DNA from: an uncultured Eubacteriales bacterium
GTDB lineage: Bacteria > Bacillota_A > Clostridia > Lachnospirales > Lachnospiraceae
Reading direction: 5' to 3'
NCBI GenBank assembly: GCA_900321365.1
Contig: ONVT01000336.1
Span: forward strand, 1-5,885
Length of the DNA: 5,885 nucleotides
This document shows, in pieces, positions 1-5,885 of this stretch. Positions within the stretch are counted from its first letter, which is position 1; each line of letters opens with the position of its first letter. The notes under the pieces are model-generated. The model searched no databases and had not been told where the DNA came from. It saw only the letters and a list, made by a program, of their open reading frames with translations. The position numbers and the translations under genes were made by a program.

Positions 1-2307
1 GACGGCGGGCAGAATGTGCCGAATCTGCAGAACTGTTATCTCGTCGTAAATGAGCCGGACGGGACTTTCTATTATCATCTGTGGGACAATAGCCCGGAAA
101 GATTTGAAAGCTCAGTGTATTCAGATGCAGGCCGGTCTGATGGCGCAGGCCGGCCTGATGGAGCAGGTCGACCCGATGATGCAGGCTGGTCCGATATCGC
201 AGGTCGGCCCGATGATAGCGGAAGAGATAGAATTGACAGTAATAATAATACAGCGCTGGATTTGAAAGGTAACGATTTCTACGGAAGAATCCATACAAAT
301 GGTGAGGTCCAGGCGGTTCTGTATGTTGACCGTCTTACAAATGCGCAGCGGCTGTATCCAATCACTTATGAGCTGCTGTGCAGGCAGCTGGGCGGGACAC
401 GCGGCTACTGGAACCGTATCTCAGACGAGGAGCTGGCACGGCAGAGAGAGGAGATGTTGGATTATCAGACACCTCAGAAAACTGATATAAATGATGCGTC
501 CGCTTATCAGACATCTCAGAACACGGATGTATCGGATGATCTGGCCTCTCAGAAAGCTGATGCACATGATTATCAGGCATCTCAGAAAACGTATGCACCC
601 GACAGGCCGAATTGCGTAAGCATCCTGGTTCCGCTGTATAATACGCCAATCAGATTCCTGTCAGAAATGATAGATTCGGTCCGCGCGCAGACGTATGGAA
701 ACTGGCAGCTGTGCCTGGCTGACGGCAGTGATGAGGAGCATGCGTCGGTCGGCGGGTACTGCAGGAAGGCTGCTGAGACGGATCAGCGGATCATCTACAG
801 GAAACTGGAGAAAAACGGGGGGATCTCAGAGAATACAAATGCGTGTATGGAGATGGCGGACGGGGAATGGATCGCGTTCTTCGACCACGATGACATGCTC
901 GCGCCGAATGCGCTTTACGAGGCGATGAAGGCTGTCCGGCTCAGACCAGGGGTGGAGATCATTTATTCCGATGAAGACAAAGTAGATGAAGAGGGTGTAA
1001 AATATTCTGATCCGCATTTTAAGCCGGACTTTGATCCGGAGCTGCTTCGCACCAACAATTACATCAGTCATTTTCTTCTGGTGAAGCGTTCTCTCGCCCG
1101 CCGTGTCGGCGGCCTTCGTACGAAGTATAACGGGGCGCAGGATTTCGATTATATACTGCGTTGTGTGGAAGAGACAGAGAAGTGCGTGAAAGAGGACGGT
1201 GGGTGTACCGAAGCCGCTTCGAAGATTGTTCATATTCCAAGGGTCCTCTATCACTGGCGGATTCATTCGCAGTCGACCGCAGGAAACCAGGAGAGCAAGC
1301 TGTACGCGTATGACGCCGCCCGGAAGGCGATCGAGGACCATCTTGCCCGGTGCGGCGTGGAAGGCGCTCAGGTACAGCAGACGGATTATCCCGGCTATTT
1401 CCGGGTTGTGTATCCGGTGAAGAAGGAGAAGGGAGTATCGATCCTGATCCGTGTGAAGGATCAGGGACAGCTGCTGGAGCGGTGCGTCGATTCGATCTGC
1501 ACAAAAACGACTTATCCGAAGTATGAGATTCTGATCTCGGTGACCGGCACGAAGGGTGGATCTGTGAGCGGCTCTGTGAGTGCGGCCGCCAGGCATATCA
1601 GGAGTCGTTACGGGCAGGATCATCCGATTCATATCTACCGCGAAGTGGATCTTGAGCGTAAAGCGAGAGGAGCCTGGCTGGTCGAGCTTGATCCTTCCTG
1701 CGAGATTCAGACCGGAGACTGGCTGGAGAGGCTGATCGGGAACCTGGAGAGGACGCGGATGCAGCCTGCGGATTCCCGGGATGCAGATTATGGTAAATAT
1801 TCTGTCGGAAGTACAGAAACTGGCGGTGCTGACTGTGGTGGAGCTACTGGTAATACAGAAATCGGTGGTACCGGCTGTGATGAAGCAATCGGGAAAGACC
1901 GGGCGGGCGGAGGCTATGAAGTCGCAGCGGTCTGCGCGAAGGTTGTCGATGCGGATGGAAAGATTGTCAGCTGCGGTCTGACGGATCATCAGCCGGGAAG
2001 TCCGCTGCCCGAAGATCTGGCTGCAGCCGGAGCAGGAGCTGTGTCCATAGGCGTGCGGGAACTGTCCCCGCTCCTTGCGGGGAGCCAGGATCCCGGATAC
2101 TTCGCCCGCACCATTGTGCAGCAGACGGTCAGCGGAACTGACCGGTGGTGTTTCATGGTAAGACGCGCAGACGCGGCTGCAAGTGAAAAGCCTGGCAGCC
2201 TGAATGCGGCAGGTCTGCAGAGGCCAGACAGCGCGATTACGTCAGGACCGGAGCAATCAGGCAGAATCGTATTCTGTCCGGATATTCGGGTTTGCCGCCA
2301 GAAGTAA
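1..2307 (+). CDS. Multidomain family-2 glycosyltransferase, 5'-truncated by the window edge
   Basis: A probable cytoplasmic sugar transferase of the GT2 (GT-A fold) family, of the kind found in rhamnan, O-antigen and capsule loci; donor and acceptor cannot be read from sequence. The frame is open to the left edge. The first possible start is GTG at 16, but it has no clear ribosome binding site, so the gene probably begins upstream. Numbering from GTG 16: residues 1-140 are a domain I do not recognise; 200-440 are a complete GT2 domain with VSILVPLYNTP (201-211), the nucleotide-side ADGSDEE (235-241), the DXD-type metal motif FFDHDD (288-293), the catalytic-side GAQDFD (373-378) and YHWRIHSQSTA (412-422). 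Residues 474-763 are a second, degraded GT2 domain. Repeat tracts lie at residues 37-71, 150-196 and 599-626, and a short extra loop at about 390-402. The GT2 call is firm; the specific activity is unknown. Confidence 0.9.
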   Translation, partial: DGGQNVPNLQNCYLVVNEPDGTFYYHLWDNSPERFESSVYSDAGRSDGAGRPDGAGRPDDAGWSDIAGRPDDSGRDRIDSNNNTALDLKGNDFYGRIHTNGEVQAVLYVDRLTNAQRLYPITYELLCRQLGGTRGYWNRISDEELARQREEMLDYQTPQKTDINDASAYQTSQNTDVSDDLASQKADAHDYQASQKTYAPDRPNCVSILVPLYNTPIRFLSEMIDSVRAQTYGNWQLCLADGSDEEHASVGGYCRKAAETDQRIIYRKLEKNGGISENTNACMEMADGEWIAFFDHDDMLAPNALYEAMKAVRLRPGVEIIYSDEDKVDEEGVKYSDPHFKPDFDPELLRTNNYISHFLLVKRSLARRVGGLRTKYNGAQDFDYILRCVEETEKCVKEDGGCTEAASKIVHIPRVLYHWRIHSQSTAGNQESKLYAYDAARKAIEDHLARCGVEGAQVQQTDYPGYFRVVYPVKKEKGVSILIRVKDQGQLLERCVDSICTKTTYPKYEILISVTGTKGGSVSGSVSAAARHIRSRYGQDHPIHIYREVDLERKARGAWLVELDPSCEIQTGDWLERLIGNLERTRMQPADSRDADYGKYSVGSTETGGADCGGATGNTEIGGTGCDEAIGKDRAGGGYEVAAVCAKVVDADGKIVSCGLTDHQPGSPLPEDLAAAGAGAVSIGVRELSPLLAGSQDPGYFARTIVQQTVSGTDRWCFMVRRADAAASEKPGSLNAAGLQRPDSAITSGPEQSGRIVFCPDIRVCRQK
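124..228 (+). repeat. 18-base tandem repeat inside the glycosyltransferase gene (six units)
   Basis: Six head-to-tail units start at 124, 139, 157, 175, 193 and 211. The first is 15 bases and the others 18. In frame they encode DAGRS, DGAGRP, DGAGRP, DDAGWS, DIAGRP and DDSGRD, so the consensus is D-x-A-G-R-P. Units 2 and 3 encode identical peptides but differ at three bases, and the last unit has drifted most, so the array is old enough to have diverged. The tract interrupts the N-terminal domain between segments that otherwise look folded (YYHLWDN before, NDFYGRI after). It is hydrophilic and probably forms a disordered loop. Confidence 0.88.
463..603 (+). repeat. Degenerate 42-base repeat in the interdomain linker
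   Basis: Two full 42-base units (463-504 and 505-546) encode YQTPQKTDINDASA and YQTSQNTDVSDDLA. They are followed by a shortened unit (547-570, SQKADAHD) and a final partial unit (571-603, YQASQKTYAPD). A 20-base core beginning TATCAG and ending in AC recurs at 463, 505 and 571 with only a few substitutions. The tract lies directly before the catalytic GT2 domain (which starts near residue 200), so it lengthens the linker between the N-terminal region and the enzyme. It is rich in Q, S, T and D and is predicted to be flexible. Confidence 0.78.
1435..2304 (+). other. Second, degenerate GT-A domain of the large glycosyltransferase
   Basis: Landmarks of a second GT2 domain are still visible (residues from GTG 16): VSILIRVKDQGQLLERCVDS (474-493), TTYPKYEILIS (498-508), GDWLERLI (567-574), AAVCAKVVDADGKIVSCG (637-654), PGYFAR (693-698) and WCFMVRR (711-717). 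In related two-domain enzymes the stretch before GDWLE carries an asparagine-aspartate metal motif (NNDT-like); here it reads ELDPSCE. The Asn-rich segment normally ahead of it is missing. After WCFMVRR, the usual GGFDE...DVDLC region is replaced by a Ser/Gly/Ala/Pro-rich stretch (about 718-750) before IVFCPDIRV and the stop. It is likely inactive, perhaps structural or acceptor-binding. Confidence 0.7.
1810..1893 (+). repeat. 42-base direct repeat, two units, inside the degenerate GT domain
   Basis: Two adjacent 42-base units (1810-1851 and 1852-1893) encode STETGGADCGGATG and NTEIGGTGCDEAIG. Conserved positions are T-E-x-G-G-x-x-C and the closing G. The DNA shares ATACAGAAA/GTACAGAAA-type openings and a common TGTG(G/A)TG core. 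The tract sits between GDWLERLIGNLERTR and the strand AAVCAKVVDADGK, where related GT2 enzymes have only a short turn, so it is an insertion into the fold. Confidence 0.75.
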
Positions 2308-2347
2308 GGAAGAAACGTAACCATAAAGAGGAAAGAGAGTTTCTCAA

Positions 2348-3964
2348 ATGGCAGTAACCAGAAAGAAGAATACATCACGCCTGCTGCTGTATATCGCGGT
2401 GTTCCTGCTCTTCTTCATCGCAGCGTGCAGGTACAGGAACCTGCCATGGTTTGGAACAGATGAGCTGGACATCATGGTGGGCGGTAAGGGAATTGCTTCC
2501 GGCTACCGGCTGTATAACGACTTCATATCTCAGCATATGCCGGTTTCCTATTACATCAGCGCATTTTTTGAACTGTTGGGCTTTAAGACTGTACTTTCGC
2601 AGCGGATCTGTTTCTATGCCTTTTATGCATTCTTCTGGACGATCATACTCATCCGGTTCCGTTCCAAAGTCGGAACCCGGGCACTGGTCATGTATCCCCT
2701 TGTGTTCATTTGTCTGACATTGACTTATGATCTGGGATACGCCGTGCTGTCGGAGCATCTTGCCGGAATCGGAATGGTCATTCTGTTTCTGGAGTTTATG
2801 AATTATTATGACCGGTGTGAACTCAGGGCAGTCGACTGTATATTGATCTCAGTCAGTGTACTGTTGACATTCGGAACGATGTTCATAACGATATTTGGTA
2901 TTTTTATAGTTGCGGTCGGCATATTCTGCAGGGAAATTCAGTATTCCCTGAAATACAGAAAAATGGCCGGTGAGCGTGTTCGGCATCTGGGGAAAAATGC
3001 ACTCAAGGTTATATTTGCATGTGCGGTTCCATGGATTGTCCTGATTATCTATTACAAAGTCATTGGCTCTCTGTGGATGTTTTTCCGTTCCGCATATGTT
3101 TTGAACAGGGAATACTATCCGATATATCTGGGGGAGAATATTGGATCAATTCCGGGAACGATTCTGACAGGTTTTGAACAATTGTGGACGGTAATTGAGA
3201 AATGCTTTCTTCCGGAAGAATTCTCAATCATAAATGTGATTTACCTGATCGTAATCGTGCTTGTCGTCCTGTATCTGGTGAGAGAATGGAGAACCAGGGG
3301 ATGGCTGTTTGCAGTGGTTTCTTTCCTGATGATTGTTTTTCTGAGCGTAAGGGGCGTTTTCAGTTTTCATGGAACCCAGGCTGTTGCGGTTATTGCAGTG
3401 ATGTGCTCGCTCCAGCTGGATGAGATCTATGTTTCCGGGAAAAGAAGTGCCATTTACGAAAAGATAACAACACCGGTTGTGGTACTGATACTATTGCTCA
3501 TCTCCGTTCCCTTTTTCAGTGAAGTTTCGACGTATGCGATTACAGTGCAGACAACTGTGGGAGATAACGTGAAGATTATTCAGAATACCACTGATGAGGA
3601 TGAGGGCGTCGCCATTCTGGTATTGAATAATTCGATTCCAATGCTGGCTGATCGTCCGGTCATCATGAGCGCGGCCACGACGCCGTGGACGTGGGATTGT
3701 CTCAGAAAGAAGGAAATGAGTAAGTGGAAGCACAATCCTCCCCGTGTCATCGTTTTTGATCCCGGGTTTTATGTGTGGGACAGTAATCTGCCTGTTTCAA
3801 GCTATGCCGGAAAGCTGGTGAATTATATAAAAGAGAATTATACGAAATACAGGGGTAACATTTATTTCCGGAACGATTATTATGATGAGGCTGCACAGAA
3901 AGCGGATGAAGCGCTGAAAGCTTCTGGGGAAATGTCGGAAGAGACCGAAACAGGTTCCTGGTAA
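2348..3964 (+). CDS. GT-C-type membrane glycosyltransferase (PMT/ArnT-like), 538 aa
   Basis: An integral membrane protein probably transferring a sugar from a polyprenyl-phosphate donor to a glycan on the extracytoplasmic face. After a basic N-terminus (MAVTRKK) comes a first helix (about 11-28), then a loop with GTDELD (36-41), GGKGIASGYRLYND (45-58) and QHMPVSYY (62-69). An acidic pair followed by G..lY.D and H.P is the hallmark of PMT/ArnT-like GT-C enzymes, where the acidic residue is catalytic; D38/E39 fit. Further hydrophobic segments lie near 86-103, 111-126, 132-150, 162-194, 218-238, 295-312, 318-335, 340-357 and 374-390, about ten helices, followed by a soluble C-terminal domain (391-538), likely outside, with an acidic tail. 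ATG 2348 is the only usable start: the frame has a stop at 2324-2326. A GAGAG stretch at 2335-2339 is the likely ribosome binding site. Substrate unknown; a polymerase or flippase is less likely given the DE loop. Confidence 0.8.
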   Translation: MAVTRKKNTSRLLLYIAVFLLFFIAACRYRNLPWFGTDELDIMVGGKGIASGYRLYNDFISQHMPVSYYISAFFELLGFKTVLSQRICFYAFYAFFWTIILIRFRSKVGTRALVMYPLVFICLTLTYDLGYAVLSEHLAGIGMVILFLEFMNYYDRCELRAVDCILISVSVLLTFGTMFITIFGIFIVAVGIFCREIQYSLKYRKMAGERVRHLGKNALKVIFACAVPWIVLIIYYKVIGSLWMFFRSAYVLNREYYPIYLGENIGSIPGTILTGFEQLWTVIEKCFLPEEFSIINVIYLIVIVLVVLYLVREWRTRGWLFAVVSFLMIVFLSVRGVFSFHGTQAVAVIAVMCSLQLDEIYVSGKRSAIYEKITTPVVVLILLLISVPFFSEVSTYAITVQTTVGDNVKIIQNTTDEDEGVAILVLNNSIPMLADRPVIMSAATTPWTWDCLRKKEMSKWKHNPPRVIVFDPGFYVWDSNLPVSSYAGKLVNYIKENYTKYRGNIYFRNDYYDEAAQKADEALKASGEMSEETETGSW

Positions 3965-3986
3965 AGACGGGTTTTCTGACCTGTCT
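3965..3986 (+). other. Small hairpin directly after the GT-C stop codon
   Basis: AGACGGGT (3965-3972) pairs with ACCTGTCT (3979-3986) around a six-base loop, giving eight base pairs with one G-U. No run of T follows (the next bases are GGCCGGAAAAATC), so it does not read as an intrinsic terminator. It could protect the 3' end of a processed transcript or be chance. The rest of the 113-base gap (3987-4077) is AT-rich and holds the ribosome binding site of the next gene; I see no other clear element. Confidence 0.4.
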
Positions 3987-4077
3987 GGCCGGAAAAATCA
4001 TCAGAGTTTTGATTATCAGGATAGTTAAAAATGCATACTTTTGATACGGATCCTGAGCACGATCGGAGAAGAACAGT

Positions 4078-4863
4078 ATGAAAGTCGTTTTACTTGCCGG
4101 GGGATTCGGAACCCGGTTTTCCGAGGAGTCTGAATTTAAACCTAAGCCAATGATCGAAATTGGCGGGATGCCGATTCTCTGGCATATCATGAAGGAATAT
4201 TCGCATTACGGGTTTAATGACTTTGTGATCTGTGCCGGCTATAAGCAGCATATCATCAAGGAGTGGTTTGCGGATTATTTTCTGCATACGTCGGATATCA
4301 CATTTGATTTCACGCAGGGAAATAAAATTATCGTTCATGACCAGTATGTGGAACCGTGGAAGGTCACAGTGGTGGATACCGGTCTGTATACCATGACGGG
4401 CGGGCGGCTGAAGAGGATCCGGAAATATGTCGGGAACGAGCCGTTCATGATGACTTATGGTGACGGTGTCTGCGATGTGGATATCGGCAAACTGTTGAAC
4501 TATCATCATAAGCATGGTAAAATTGCGACCCTGACTGCGGTGAAACAGAAGCAGCAGAAGGGAATCCTTGACATCGGGGGAGACAACGCGGTTCATTCAT
4601 TCCGCGAGAAGGCCGCGGATGACGGAGCACTCATCAATGCGGGATATATGGTGCTGAATCCGGAAGTCTTCGACTATATTGACGGGGACAGGACGGTGTT
4701 CGAGCGTGAGCCGCTCGAGCGCATAGCAGCGGCGGGCGAGCTGATGTCTTACACGCATGAGGGCTTCTGGCAGTGCATGGACACGAAGCGGGAGAAAGAC
4801 ATGCTTGAGCAGATGTGGAGCGATCGGCACGCGCCCTGGTGTACGTGGGGATACGAGCTGTAG
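4078..4863 (+). CDS. rfbF: Glucose-1-phosphate cytidylyltransferase (CDP-glucose synthase)
   Basis: Catalyses CTP + glucose 1-phosphate to CDP-glucose + pyrophosphate in the cytoplasm, the first step toward CDP-3,6-dideoxyhexoses. The 261-residue length fits the family (about 257). Visible motifs: the nucleotide-binding LAGGFGTR (6-13) with KPKPMIEIGG (21-30), LWHIMK (34-39), VEPWKVTVVDTG (91-102), TMTGGRLKR (105-113), the metal-binding TYGDGV (126-131, D129), REK (176-178), NAGYMVLNP (187-195), and GFWQCMDT (229-236, D235). The segment around 155-166 reads VKQKQQKGILDI where classical RfbF has a PPGRFGALDI-like sequence, a variation seen without evident loss of core residues. The start is ATG 4078, with GGAGAAG at 4065-4071 well spaced. 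Partner genes rfbG (4,6-dehydratase) and rfbH are not in the window, so the final sugar is unknown. Confidence 0.95.
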   Translation: MKVVLLAGGFGTRFSEESEFKPKPMIEIGGMPILWHIMKEYSHYGFNDFVICAGYKQHIIKEWFADYFLHTSDITFDFTQGNKIIVHDQYVEPWKVTVVDTGLYTMTGGRLKRIRKYVGNEPFMMTYGDGVCDVDIGKLLNYHHKHGKIATLTAVKQKQQKGILDIGGDNAVHSFREKAADDGALINAGYMVLNPEVFDYIDGDRTVFEREPLERIAAAGELMSYTHEGFWQCMDTKREKDMLEQMWSDRHAPWCTWGYEL

Positions 4864-4894
4864 AAGTGATGAGACAGATAAGAAGTCCGGTTAC

Positions 4895-4899
4895 AGGAG
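4895..4899 (+). promoter_or_regulatory. Ribosome binding site that selects ATG 4905 for the GtrB-like gene
   Basis: AGGAG ends five bases before ATG 4905. Another in-frame ATG lies at 4869, adding twelve residues (MRQIRSPVTGAE), but only a weak GAAG precedes it. GT2 proteins of this class usually begin a few residues before the VSILIPCFNE strand, which also favours 4905. Confidence 0.75.
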
Positions 4900-4904
4900 C
4901 TGAG

Positions 4905-5885
4905 ATGGAGAATACGAAGAAAAAAGTCAGCATATTGATCCCCTGCTTCAATGAGGAGGAGAATGTCAGGCCGATGAGCGAGGCGGTCGTTTCGCTCTTT
5001 GAGAGCGAGCTGACACAGTATGATTACGAGTTGGTCTTTATCGACAATGACTCCAGAGACCTGACCAGGCCGATCCTGAGAGATATCTGCGCGAAGAACA
5101 AAAGGGTGAAGGCGATATTCAACGCGAAGAACTTCGGCCAGTTCAATTCCCCGTTTTACGGTATGCTGCAGACGACCGGCGACTGTGTTATATCGATGGT
5201 CTGCGATTTCCAGGATCCGATCGACCTGATCCCGCAGTATCTTCAGGAGTGGGAAAACGGTTACAAGATTGTTATCGGAATCAAGACGGGAAGTAAGGAG
5301 AATCCGATTGTCTATCGACTGAGGTCCATGTATTATAAGATGCTCCGGCGCTTCTCAAATGTCGAGCAGATAGAGCATTTTACCGGGTCAGGACTGTACG
5401 ACCGGTCCTTCATCGAGGTGCTGAGGGATCTTGACGATCCGACCCCGTTCATGCGCGGGATTGTCGCGGAGCTGGGATACAAGATCAAGAAGATTTCTTA
5501 CGAGCAGCCGCAGAGAAGAGCCGGGAAGACACACAACAATTTCTGGACGCTGTATGACGCGGCGATGCTGAGCTTCACGACCTATACGAAGATCGGCCTG
5601 CGGCTGGCGACGTTCGTCGGGGCATTCTGCGCTCTGGTGAGTTTTGTGATCGCGATGGTGTACCTGATCCTGAAGCTGGTTTACTGGGACCGTTTTGCCG
5701 CGGGCATTGCGCCCGTGCTGATCGGGATGTTTCTGCTTGGGTCGGTACAGCTGATCTTCATCGGGCTGATGGGCGAGTACATCCTGAGTATGAATGCGAG
5801 GCTGATGCGGCGCCCGCTGGTTATCGAGGAGGAGCGGCTGAACTTTGATACAGGTGAGGAGGCGGATGCTGCCGGGGAAGAGGCC
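4905..5885 (+). CDS. GtrB/DPM1-like polyprenyl-phosphate glycosyltransferase, 3' end beyond the window
   Basis: Probably transfers a sugar from a nucleotide donor to undecaprenyl phosphate at the inner face of the membrane, making a lipid-linked donor. 327 residues are visible with no stop before the right edge. The GT-A domain shows VSILIPCFNEEENV (8-21), the nucleotide-binding FIDNDSRD (45-52), NFGQ (76-79), the metal/catalytic VCDFQDP (99-105), TGSGLYDR (160-167) and DDPTPFMRGIVAELG (177-191). Two hydrophobic helices follow (about 232-257 and 265-289), then GLMGEYILSMNARLMRRPL (287-305), the conserved end of GtrB-type proteins. The acidic residues after 307 suggest the stop is close. Where GtrB/DPM1 relatives usually read DAGDFRLMD, this one has HFTGSGLYD, marking a distinct subfamily. 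It lies 41 bases after rfbF, so probably co-transcribed. The sugar cannot be told from sequence. Confidence 0.88.
   Translation, partial: MENTKKKVSILIPCFNEEENVRPMSEAVVSLFESELTQYDYELVFIDNDSRDLTRPILRDICAKNKRVKAIFNAKNFGQFNSPFYGMLQTTGDCVISMVCDFQDPIDLIPQYLQEWENGYKIVIGIKTGSKENPIVYRLRSMYYKMLRRFSNVEQIEHFTGSGLYDRSFIEVLRDLDDPTPFMRGIVAELGYKIKKISYEQPQRRAGKTHNNFWTLYDAAMLSFTTYTKIGLRLATFVGAFCALVSFVIAMVYLILKLVYWDRFAAGIAPVLIGMFLLGSVQLIFIGLMGEYILSMNARLMRRPLVIEEERLNFDTGEEADAAGEEA

Noticed and set aside
16..18. GTG as the true start of the first gene
   Set aside because: The frame is open to the window edge, no Shine-Dalgarno-like sequence precedes it, and the protein begins in mid-domain. The gene most likely starts upstream.
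50..265. A second open + frame across the first repeat array
   Set aside because: The 18-base period keeps several frames open at once; only the frame encoding D-x-A-G-R-P continues into the GT2 domain.
826..1989. A 387-codon open frame on the minus strand opposite the large glycosyltransferase
   Set aside because: It lies wholly within a gene with clear GT2 motifs on the + strand, shows no recognisable domain, and is explained by codon composition.
2335..2345. Short inverted repeat (GAGA/TCTC) between the ribosome binding site and ATG 2348
   Set aside because: Only four base pairs with a three-base loop; too weak to claim translational control.
3965..3986. Rho-independent terminator after the GT-C gene
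   Set aside because: The stem is real but no T-run follows, so termination is not supported; it is listed only as a hairpin.
4009..4039. Possible promoter before rfbF (TTGATT ... CATACT)
   Set aside because: The spacer is 19 bases and the -10 matches only four of six positions. In an AT-rich gap this is expected by chance.
4090..4596. Minus-strand open frame opposite rfbF
   Set aside because: Opposite a firmly identified gene, with no ribosome binding site or recognisable domain.

Overview
The window carries four genes, all on the + strand, whose products resemble enzymes that build a bacterial cell-surface polysaccharide. The first gene runs off the left edge and the fourth runs off the right edge. 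Gaps between genes are 40, 113 and 41 bases, and no convincing terminator or promoter separates them, so they probably belong to one larger glycan operon. Purine-rich ribosome binding sites (AGGAG, GGAGAAG), mid-range base composition and the style of the glycosyltransferases suggest a Clostridia-type Firmicute, probably Lachnospiraceae-like. That taxonomic call is an inference from protein resemblance.

Layout: (1) bases 1-2307, the 3' part of a large multidomain family-2 glycosyltransferase with one intact GT-A domain and a second, eroded GT-A domain; three separate tracts of degenerate in-frame tandem repeats are inserted in it. (2) bases 2348-3964, a polytopic membrane protein with the N-terminal acidic-loop signature of GT-C (PMT/ArnT-like) glycosyltransferases. 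(3) bases 4078-4863, RfbF, glucose-1-phosphate cytidylyltransferase, which makes CDP-glucose. (4) bases 4905 to the right edge, a DPM1/GtrB-like polyprenyl-phosphate glycosyltransferase with two C-terminal membrane helices.

A working model, partly inferred: RfbF makes CDP-glucose, usually the precursor of CDP-3,6-dideoxyhexoses. The large GT2 enzyme adds sugars to a growing chain at the cytoplasmic face. The GtrB-like enzyme charges polyprenyl phosphate with a sugar, and the GT-C protein uses such a lipid-linked sugar on the outer face. The last two would form a two-step glycan-decoration pair.

Most of this is a recognisable surface-glycan locus. The unusual part is the first gene: its three repeat tracts have units of 18, 42 and about 42 bases, all divisible by three, and its second GT-A domain has lost the metal-binding motif and most of the acceptor-side region. 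I saw no mobile element, CRISPR array, tRNA or rRNA, and no evidence for a wholly new kind of system.
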